From Cycas panzhihuaensis (lineage: Eukaryota > Cycadophyta): a stretch of DNA of 64,000 bases. A model generated the notes under the pieces. That model made no database searches. It was not told where the DNA came from and saw only the letters and a list, made by a program, of their open reading frames with translations. The stretch lies in contig CM041465.1 of the NCBI GenBank assembly GCA_023213395.1, positions 225,687,741-225,751,740 on the forward strand, written 5' to 3'. A program made the translations under genes and the position numbers. Each line of letters opens with the position of its first letter. Positions within the stretch are counted from its first letter, which is position 1. Positions 56,226-64,000 of this stretch are shown here, one piece after another.

Positions 56226-59109
56226 TTATAAGTCATGCACAAGCAAAGGATCATTGTTGGATGGTCCAATCGATGGTGCCAGGTCATATTGGCTTGCCCT
56301 GAATGAATTGGTATACCCGATGACCCTGCATAATAGCCACAGAGATGCATATGATCATTGGAGGATCCCAAGAGCCTTTTGTTAATGTTTGCAGGTATTC
56401 TAAGCTATATGGAGGTGTGTGGATAAGCGGTTACTCTATTACTAGTTATGTAAGTGTTGTTTGAGCCTGTTAAAGGTGTTGGATCCCTATTTGATGATGT
56501 CATTAAGTTTATAGATGTGTAAAGAGCCTTGCCAGCTATGGAATATTTATTTGAAGACCCTCATGCCTTATAGAAACCATTGGAGTGCCTGTTAGTGTGA
56601 CATCTTCCTGGGAGAGTTGTAGAGAGCCAAAGCTAGTTGTAAAGGTATATTTAATCGTGCATTTGATTTTTGGTTTTACATAATATATTTAGTTATGCTT
56701 GTATTATGTAAGCACGTGTTTGTTGATATATTTAAGCTACCTATGCATGATATATCAGTTGTTTGCATAAATCGTGGATTATTTTCAATAGTTTACATTT
56801 ATATATGTCATTGCCCATGTATAATATTTGTTTGTGTGATGAATAATTGATGTTTCCCTATATGTATGCTTATATACTAAAGTTTCCCATGTTATTTATA
56901 TCTCATCAGCCGTATATTATATTTATGCCCTCCATCATTATACTATGGTCTACGTGATCTGCGTATAATATACTTCCATCATCGGTAGCTAAAATGATGT
57001 CACCTACTTGAATTTTATTCTTGCCATTGATATTTAAGCAGTCATGTTAAAATTAATGCTGTGATATCACCTGGATGATTAATATCCCTTTGCGGTTATA
57101 TTGTTGTCATCACCCTAGTTTATTAATAGTTCATGTGCCACCATAGATTTATATGTACATGCATGTATATACTATTTGTCATCCATATGAATATATATTA
57201 GCATTGCATATTGATACTTGCATGTTGTAGACCCTATAATATTTACCCAGGTCACTTGTTATGTGTTGAAATTTCATCGCTCATCATTTATATTTCATTC
57301 GCCCATATACATGCCCCAATATATATCATTGTGATATACCTTAAACTTTGATAGATATTTCGAAGGTTATGCCAAAGGCACCCATGCATAATATTTTTAA
57401 AAGTAAAGTTTTTGATATAGTTTAACAATTGATATATATCAAAAATTACTTTGATATCTTTATCTTTGTTATTATAAAGTGAAGTCTTATTCTCTTGCCC
57501 TTTTTTTTATGTTGGTACTATATCATGTTTGTGTAAAAGGATATAAGTGGTGCTTTATGATTATATATGCATGGCATTTTAATGCATTTTTTTCATCAAT
57601 AAGAAGAGAGGTTTTGTAAGACTTTGAATTGATGGCAATATGGAGTGAAGTTGTGCTTTGATGACGAAGTGGTGAGTGTTTATTTTGCACTCTTAATTAG
57701 CGACGAGGTGGTGACATTTAGTGATGATATGGTTAACTCTCTTGTGTATGTTATATATGGGAGAGTAAGATGGTGTTATGGACGATATCAGATGAGTGTT
57801 TGATGCTCTTTACATGTGGTTTACATAAAAGAGCTTATGGGCAAAGAAGGGCAAGATAAGGTACTTGTTACATATGAGATTATATGGCAAGTTAATTGGG
57901 CATGTTTGAGGGTAAGATTGGGTGTGTTTAAGGGTGATATTAGGCGAGAAAGGGTGGAGAAGTATGAGCATGAATGAGATACCTTAGTTACATATAATAC
58001 AAACTCTATTACTATTGTTAGTGTGGCATAAATCATTACACAAGTTCATATATATGTGTGATATATTAAGTGAAATGAGCTTATTCAATTATATTCAAGT
58101 TCTGTTGCATCAAATGTATATGAGGTGACATGAAGTTCAAAATTTACTTGTATGAGTGGTTGTTAGTTGATGATGGACCATTATACTTTATTAGTTGGAC
58201 TGATAATAGCATGAGGTTTGTGACCTTTTTTTTATGCTGGTTCAACATGGGTACATATCTAAACAAGTCTGATGTGGAACTCAGATAGAGTGATTGATGA
58301 AAGTTAAAGTGTGAATAGAAAGGTCTAAGATGAGATGCCTTAAAATCAGTTATGCGTTTATCATGGTATGTATGGTTCTCCTATAAGATTGCATTGCAGG
58401 TGAATATCATGATGAAAATAGTGAGGTTTGGTGCATGTTGTGGTTTGCCTCCCATGTTTTATTGGTAGAAATTGTAGCAGACAGGTATGGGTACCCTTGT
58501 TATGACTGTTTGTGGCACATATTTCCCTTGTGTTTTGTGTTTGGACTAGGTCATAAACCTTCCATTTATTTCTTTGATACATTGGAGTACACACATCTTA
58601 GACAAAGATTGCAGTAGTAGGATTATAAGAGTTTGAATCTTATGGGTTGTTTAGCTTACAAATAATGTGATCTGTAGGGGAATACATTGTGATCAGTCTA
58701 GATGTCAAGAGTTGTTGATGTATCATGTTGAGTACCATCCAATTACATGTTTTATCCTTCATTTCTTCACTTTTTTGAGTCATTATTTAGCAGGTGTAGA
58801 GTTTTGTTTGCCTAACATTATATTTGAGATGGAAGCAGGACTGAGTAGAAGATTGATGATAAGGAATTGTTAAGACATAGATTGCAACGCCATGTTCCAT
58901 TGATGGTTGAAGACCTGTAGGATGATTAAATATTAAGGATCATCATGTCATTCAAAGCTTATAATAAATACCAACATTCTAATAAGTGTAGATTCACATT
59001 GGAGTGTTATATTGAAGTAAAGCACCTTGTGAGTTTCCAAGTTGGAAGACTTATGGCTGAGTTATATGGATAAAGTGTCAGGTGTAGAGAGAGTTGTATG
59101 GTTGCAAGT
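56226..59109 (+). other. Interior of copia 3 without recognisable pol
   Basis: I read both strands for gag, integrase, RT and protease motifs and found none. Open frames of 60-77 codons (e.g. 58435-58617, 58667-58873 plus; 58361-58594 minus) show no known domain. Around 56700-57400 the sequence is rich in short CATATA/ATGTAT motifs. The interior may be a large deletion and rearrangement, or non-coding filler as in LARD elements. Confidence 0.6.
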
Positions 59110-59270
59110 CTATTGGAGCATTTTTAAAGAATCAAGTACATATGAGGCATAACACCATTACATTTGAGTAAAGATTATATCAGTGAAGATGTAGGTTAAA
59201 GATTGTCTAAGTGGAGATTGACTTGTGGATGTGTTCACCAAGCTCAAACTGAATATCACTATATTGATGT
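59110..59270 (+). pseudogene. RNase H tail of copia 3
   Basis: One plus-strand frame reads STYEAxHHYIxVKIISVKM, then KDCLSGDxLVDVFTKLKLN. This matches the copia RNase H end (HHYIRE..., ADxFTK). It lies about 90 bp before the polypurine tract AAGAGGGGA (59348-59356), the expected place. Confidence 0.75.
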
Positions 59271-59356
59271 TCTTATATATTGGGTAAGGTTATCCCTAAG
59301 ATGGGATCTATTCCCAACAATAAACCTTGTTACCCCACATTTATATTAAGAGGGGA

Positions 59357-59678
59357 TGTTGGAATATGTGTACATACCGACTAATGTAAAGTGGACCTAT
59401 TTATGTGCCTAATTATGTGAAGAATATTCTCAAGAGTGGAAAGTAGACGAATATAAAATGTATTGATATTTTGGCACTTTAGATCTCTAAATATAGATCA
59501 AATTCTGACTTTGTAAAATGATAGATTTGTAATAATGTGAAATATTATTATTGTGGGTTTTCACCTGTAAGGGTTTTTCATGGCAATCTAGTGTCCCATA
59601 TGATCTATTTCTTCTTATGATCTACCTGCTATGAAATATCATGTCAACCTTATTTACTTTCATTTGTGTTTCCCAACA
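59357..59678 (+). repeat. 3' LTR of copia 3
   Basis: It begins TGTTGGAATATGTGTACATA and ends TTTCCCAACA. I counted about 46 differences from the 5' LTR over 322 positions. Confidence 0.95.
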
Positions 59679-60090
59679 CTATCTTTTTTCATATCTAAGC
59701 TGTGGAAAAACCCATTTTCATCAAAGATGGTCCTTAATTTTTTCTTTTTAAGTTGGGAGACATAGAGTAGATTTTTCTTCATCCCAAGGATGAAAAGAAC
59801 ATTACCGATTTTTAGCACTTTTTGTTTAATTTCAACTACTATCACTCTAATGCCTTGAATATTAAGAGGATATTCATTCTGTAATTCTATTGACTTATTG
59901 AGAGAGTATGGATTTAGAGATTCAAACCATTCTCTCCATCATGTCATTTGACTAGATGCCCTAAAGTTAATATATCAAACATCTTCATCTTTGGTATAGG
60001 TAGCAAGTGAAACTATGAAAGTTATTTCTTCTTCTTCTTCTTCTTCTTCAAGATTATTTTTTCTTTGTTATAGTTCCCTATAGGTATTTT
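59679..60090 (-). pseudogene. Protease and pre-integrase region of copia 2
   Basis: The minus strand reads TFIVSLATYTKDEDV, stop, YINFRASSQMT, where the copia protease WYxDSGASxHMT motif would be. The active DSG therefore reads NFR and the Trp is a TGA. WREWFESLNPYS and the open frame VEIKQKVLKIGNVLFILGMK, NLLYVSQLKKKKLRTIFDEN follow. The frame stops at the copia 3 insertion and resumes as GIESNGLYKLL near 55850. A (CTT)n run at 60025-60049 encodes a poly-Glu stretch. Confidence 0.87.
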
Positions 60091-60979
60091 CCCTCTCTAG
60101 ATCTCAGTTCACCTCTGAGAATATTGATAGGGATAATATCCTCCTTACCCACAATGGTAGCACACATTGAAATCTTTATAATTGCTATAAAGTACCTGGT
60201 CTTATGCAGTTAAAATAAACTTTGAAATCTCTTAGTGGGTTTGACCTTCATCTACCCATGCTATCTTGCCATCTTCCTCTAGATTAATTTTTGGTATCGA
60301 GAGTCTAGCTACAACCTTTAGAAGAAGGTTATTCTCATCCTCTAGTCTCAAGACTGAGTTTAGATAAAAAGGCTTCCTCAATCTCTATCTCTTCCTTGTA
60401 TCTCTTGTTTATTTATTCTTGCCTAAGCATAAGACCTATTAATGTTTTAAGAGATATTATTACGGTCTGATTGTTATTAGTAATGGAATTTACTATATTA
60501 TCAAAAGACTTTGGGAGCTTGTTTACAATCATTTGTATAAGTTTTAATTCTAAAAGATATAATCCAATGCTAACTAAGTCATTTTTTATTGATGTAACTT
60601 TATGAATAAATTCTAAGATATTCTCTTTCTCCCTCAGATGAAGTTTATATAATTCCTCTTTTAAAGCTATAATTCTAACTTTATTTGTTTTATTGTGAAG
60701 ATTTGTAAATACTGTCTAGATATCTTCACAAGAATTTATTCCTTCAACATATACTAATAGAGGGTATGAGATAGATAATTTCAAAATTATTACACTTGAA
60801 TTGATTCTACCATCCTCGTTGGATTGATTAGCAATATTAGTAGGTCTTTTCTCTCTCCTTGTAGCTATACTCCAGGTATTTTTTACTCCCAACAGGCTCT
60901 TGATTTTGATCTTTAAGACATGGTAATATATTTTGGTTAGTTTATCTTGTTTATTCAAAGTAAGAATTAAGGAGGCCAT
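60091..60979 (-). pseudogene. Gag of copia 2
   Basis: The ATG at 60979 starts MASLILTLNKQD, an ordinary copia gag start. The gag core follows as VKNTWSIATRREKRP, VVYVEG-like sequence, then LKEELYKLHLREKENILEFI, LLELKLIQMIVNKLPKSF and LKTLIGLMLRQE (UBN2 pattern). A stop after SCEDI (60716) and others break it. No clean zinc knuckle is visible, though a CVLPLWVRR-like segment near 60150 may be its remnant. Confidence 0.85.
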
Positions 60980-61717
60980 CTCAAAAGAGGAATATAACAG
61001 AAAGTGTCAAGATGCTCAGTAAATCTGTTAATAAGCTAGTCGTATAACTATACGAGATTCTGTATAAAGGTATAATTATATGGACTAGTATAAAAAGGGT
61101 TGTAAAAGAAAAATACTAAACTAAGGATCTTAAATATATAAAATTTTTGCATAAAACTACTTTGGTTTGCTTTAAAAAAAGCCCAAAATGAAGGGCATAC
61201 AACTAGGGTTTATGAGAGAAAATCACTCATAACTTACAAAAAATTCAATCAAAGTCTTTGAGGCCAAACTTAAAAGAAGTGCATTAACTAGAGGAAGGAT
61301 TTATAATATGTATTACTTGGAAATCTAGAATAGAAAGAAGAAAAATTGAAGTTGAAGTTCTAAACCTACACCCTCTGAAAATGAGGCAAAATTGCTTGAA
61401 ATAATGTTAATCTCTAGTCAACCCTTCAAAAAACTATTATAGCCTTAACGAGATGCACCTTTTAGAAAAAATTTAAATGATTATAAGCACTTCAAAAAAT
61501 CTACTCTATGTTGTCCATATATCCCATATGTTAGTATGTTTTATCTATACTTTGTCTTATCCTTGCACAGATCTCATTTCAATTGTTAGTTTAAGCACTA
61601 ATAGTCTCCTTTAATCTCTTTTAGAGAGAAACTTATCTAACTCATCCTCCTTTAATTTCTCTAAGAAAATCTAATAGAATCCTCTTCAAAAACTTAACTA
61701 GGTAAGCAACTTACCTT
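60980..61717 (-). other. Leader of copia 2
   Basis: This is about 740 bp of AT-rich sequence between PBS and gag ATG with no coding motif. Confidence 0.7.
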
Positions 61718-61729
61718 GCTTTGATACCA
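61718..61729 (-). promoter_or_regulatory. Primer-binding site of copia 2
   Basis: The plus strand reads GCTTTGATACCA, i.e. TGGTATCAAAGC on the minus strand, an 11 of 12 match, directly abutting the LTR. Confidence 0.93.
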
Positions 61730-61928
61730 TGAAATAAAACTTAACCAAATATAGAATGCTTATTGATTATGTAAGAGATTATCTCTTTATAAATACAAGA
61801 AGGTTTAGTAAATGCTTACTACATATAAGCCACTTATTGCTCTTACAATAAATAGGGAATGACACATAACCCTCATTAATTAACTATACAACTTAAGATC
61901 CTCTCATAGATAAAATATTATGCTAACA
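61730..61928 (-). repeat. 5' LTR of copia 2
   Basis: On the plus strand it runs TGAAATAAAACTTAACC to TTATGCTAACA. About 31 differences from 53046-53245 were counted by eye. Confidence 0.9.
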
Positions 61929-63718
61929 ATATCAAATGAGGGTAGGAAATTTAGAAAATAATTACAAAAAAGATAGTTGAGTGGTAATAATCTTGAGTCT
62001 AAAAACTGATTTCACATGAAATTTAAAGGAATCCAAATAGATAATGGACTAAATATAATTTAAACTTAAATATAGTAAATAAAGCCCCTACCTATGCTAA
62101 ACCCAATAGTTACTATATGATACACCTAATTTAAACCTAAACTATGCATTAGTAAGTAGGGATGAGATTGCCATGTGACCTATCCTATGTGTTGAGATGG
62201 TGTCATTGTTCACTATTTTTTTTAATAATGCTCATGTCTTATCAAATAAAACTTGATCATGATGGGGTCATGGTGAATCATAAGAAGGATTTAAAGTAGC
62301 TAGATGATTTACTTAATTTGAATCCAAATTATACACTAGTAGATGGGAGCAATGTTGTTATGAGACTTGTTCTAAATGTCAATTTGGTAGATATAAGGTG
62401 ATGAGGTATGAGTTGAGATATGAATGTACCTTTTAGTTAGGTTATAGTGGAGAATTACTAAATGGAGTGGTTTAGATGGAGTGTGTTTCTCCCAACTAAC
62501 CCAAGGATAAAAGGATGCTCACTCCAATAGTCTTTAGTGATTATGATTTATCCAAATGTAATAGGATAGAATGCAAGTGTAAATAAAAAGAAAAGAATAA
62601 GTAAATACTAAGTAAATGATGGGCCTAATGTATATACAATATAAAATTCTCAATGAATTCTTAGCTATTTAAAAAAAGAAGAATGAGATGGATATTTGAG
62701 AAGCACCTACATAGAAATTGAAGGCCAAAAAATATCTACTTATTTTAGAGTGTACTTCCTTATACAAAGCTAATTTAGGAGAAGCTAGGAGCTTAGTAAT
62801 CCATAAGAACCCATAAAAAATTAATAGCAAAACATAAATGCTAATAAGAAAAAATATTAAAATTCAAGTAATGAATACTAATAAGATGATGGAATAAAGG
62901 TTAATCATCTTCTAAAAAATCATCAAATGGTAATTGGATGATAGTAAAACTGAATGGCTTAAGAATAAGAGCATAAGATGGGGTATACTTGACTTATAAG
63001 GCCAATAGTTTAGTTATTTGTCTCAACTAGTTCTATCTAGAGTGGAATCATGATCTATAGGTAAAACCTACATCTATAAGTGGAATAAAGGTGTATATAA
63101 TGAATTCTATTACTAGTTTTGAGTTTAATAATCTTGAAAATTATACAACCCTTTAGAATACTTTATTAAAGGCATATATGCAATTGAGAGAATATCAAAC
63201 TAGAAATAAAAGTAAAATAAAATTAATATATATTTCTTTGAAATAGTTTTCTCTTTTTTTTTTTTTCCTTCTTGAAACTAAAATGAACATATCTACAATC
63301 TAATTTATACTCATGGAGGAATAAAACTAGTTTATATTGATTATAGAGTCTTAGTTAGTTTATATTCATTACAAAGCATAAACGTAATTTATACTCATTA
63401 TGGGGTATACTCAAGTTTGAACTCATGGAGAAGCATAACTAGTTTATACTCATTACAAAGTTTCAACTAGTGTTACATAACTGCTTGTTGTTAATAAAAC
63501 TTAATTGCTAGTCATGTGACCAAGGGACCTATTGGTTAGTGCTACCTATTAACTATGTGCACAAGCCACTTATATCTACTAATAGAATTGGAGGCCACTT
63601 TCACTACTAATAGTATTTTGTATAAAAGATTATTTTTGTCTATTTAACGCTTATTGAGTATAAAGTGAGATTATTGCATGTTAAGACTTTCTATAAGATT
63701 GTACTTCAATACATCTTT
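61929..63718. other. AT-rich spacer with a minisatellite
   Basis: No coding domain is readable in either strand. The only ordered structure I see is the 28-bp minisatellite at 63304-63470 and a T-run at 63245-63266. Confidence 0.55.
63304..63470 (+). repeat. Six-copy minisatellite, about 28-bp unit
   Basis: TTTATACTCATT-like cores start at 63304, 63331, 63359, 63388, 63416 and 63443, so the spacing is 27-29 bp each time. Between cores the unit alternates ACAAAG and ATGGAG-type segments and ends ACTAGT or similar. Copies have diverged. Confidence 0.8.
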
Positions 63719-63960
63719 TGTTAGAATAATATTTAATATGGTGTATTAAATAATGTTAGGAGACCCCTTAAGTCACTTATGTAATATTAAATTAGTGTCA
63801 TTACTATGAGATGACTATAAGTATGTATTCATACCTATTATAATAATTGAATATGATCATTTCCCACTGTTTTATTTTCTTTATATCTGCATATAATTTA
63901 TTCTTTAATTTATTTATAGTTTACAATTTTTATCACCTCATGTATTTGAGTTTTTTAACA
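63719..63960 (+). repeat. 5' LTR of an element running off the right edge
   Basis: It begins TGTTAGAATAATATTT and ends TTTTTTAACA (inverted TGTTA/TAACA ends), directly followed by a PBS. About 242 bp is a usual copia LTR size. The rest of the element lies beyond 64000. Confidence 0.75.
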
Positions 63961-63972
63961 TGGTATCAAAAT
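63961..63972 (+). promoter_or_regulatory. Primer-binding site, right-edge element
   Basis: TGGTATCAAAAT matches the tRNA-Met PBS at 9 of 12 bases, with the first eight bases perfect. It directly follows the LTR-like block. Confidence 0.72.
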
Positions 63973-64000
63973 GGATTTGACTAAGAGATAAGATGTTTGA

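Larger units (their letters stand above)
55892..59678 (+). mobile_element. Copia-derived element 3, nested in copia 2, lacking most of pol
   Basis: Two LTRs of exactly 322 bp (both start TGTTRGAATATG and end TTTCCCAACA), a perfect PBS and a polypurine tract give a complete LTR-element skeleton. The 3.1-kb interior has no readable gag, integrase or RT, only an RNase H tail before the polypurine tract. Flanks CCACC (55887-55891) and CTATC (59679-59683) would be a 5-bp target duplication with two C/T changes. LTRs differ at about 14%. It lies in the opposite orientation to its host. Confidence 0.9.
53046..61928 (-). mobile_element. Ty1/copia element 2, minus strand, split by copia 3
   Basis: LTRs of 200 and 199 bp, a PBS abutting the right LTR and a polypurine tract abutting the left LTR define the ends and the minus orientation. 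Gag, protease, integrase, RT and RNase H are in copia order. The integrase/protease junction is interrupted by 3.8 kb of a plus-strand element. Without it the length is about 5.1 kb. LTRs differ at about 15% by hand count. A target duplication is not obvious. Confidence 0.93.

Noticed and set aside
1-64000. tRNA genes, rRNA, CRISPR arrays, bacterial operons, organellar inserts
   Set aside because: I looked for tRNA boxes with a cloverleaf, conserved rRNA cores, regularly spaced palindromic repeats and compact gene clusters and saw none. The only tRNA-like sequences are the PBS motifs and the SINE-like repeats.

Overview
This 64-kb window is nuclear DNA from a land plant with a large, transposon-filled genome. 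Nearly every recognisable coding trace belongs to LTR retrotransposons whose primer-binding sites match the plant initiator-tRNA-Met type (TGGTATCAGAGC and variants). All of them are dead: they carry frameshifts, in-frame stops and lost catalytic residues, and many changes look like C-to-T or G-to-A decay. Paired LTRs differ by roughly 11-17% by hand count, yet both ends of several elements survive. Long retention of old elements with little removal is what is reported for conifers and other gymnosperms, so a gymnosperm is my best guess. That is an inference, not something the sequence proves. There is no sign of prokaryotic, organellar, CRISPR or rRNA sequence.

The one convincing cellular gene lies at 14371-15979 on the + strand. 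It is a four-exon reticulon-like (RTNLB) gene with an intact 165-codon reading frame. Its second intron must use a GC donor. Introns 1 and 2 carry three copies of a short SINE-like repeat.

Layout: 1-5875 is the 5' part of a minus-strand Ty3/gypsy element that runs off the left edge. 6.1-12.4 kb holds a much older minus-strand gypsy (RT, protease and gag fragments, a degenerate PBS and LTR), apparently interrupted by foreign sequence that includes the RNase H end of a LINE. 12.4-14.3 kb is non-coding, then comes the RTNLB gene and its duplicated flank. 18-22.6 kb has local duplications and inverted repeats. 22.6-24.2 kb is a heavily decayed Tat-like gypsy pol. 24.2-32.6 kb is AT-rich sequence with gag scraps, a pyrimidine-biased block and an A-rich block.

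The right half is a well-preserved record of insertions. Gypsy C (32669-39218) has both LTRs and an AAAAA target duplication. A Ty1/copia element (39296-51971) is split inside its RT/RNase H region by a chromodomain-bearing gypsy (44545-51207). A minus-strand copia (53046-61928) is split just after protease by a plus-strand copia-derived element (55892-59678), whose 3.1-kb interior keeps only an RNase H tail. A further 5' LTR and PBS start at 63719 and run off the right edge.

I found no new gene system. The points most worth checking are the RTNLB gene with its GC-AG intron, the SINE-like repeats inside it, the two nested insertions, the pol-less copia derivative, a six-copy minisatellite at 63.3 kb and several tandem duplications. 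All divergence figures were counted by eye.
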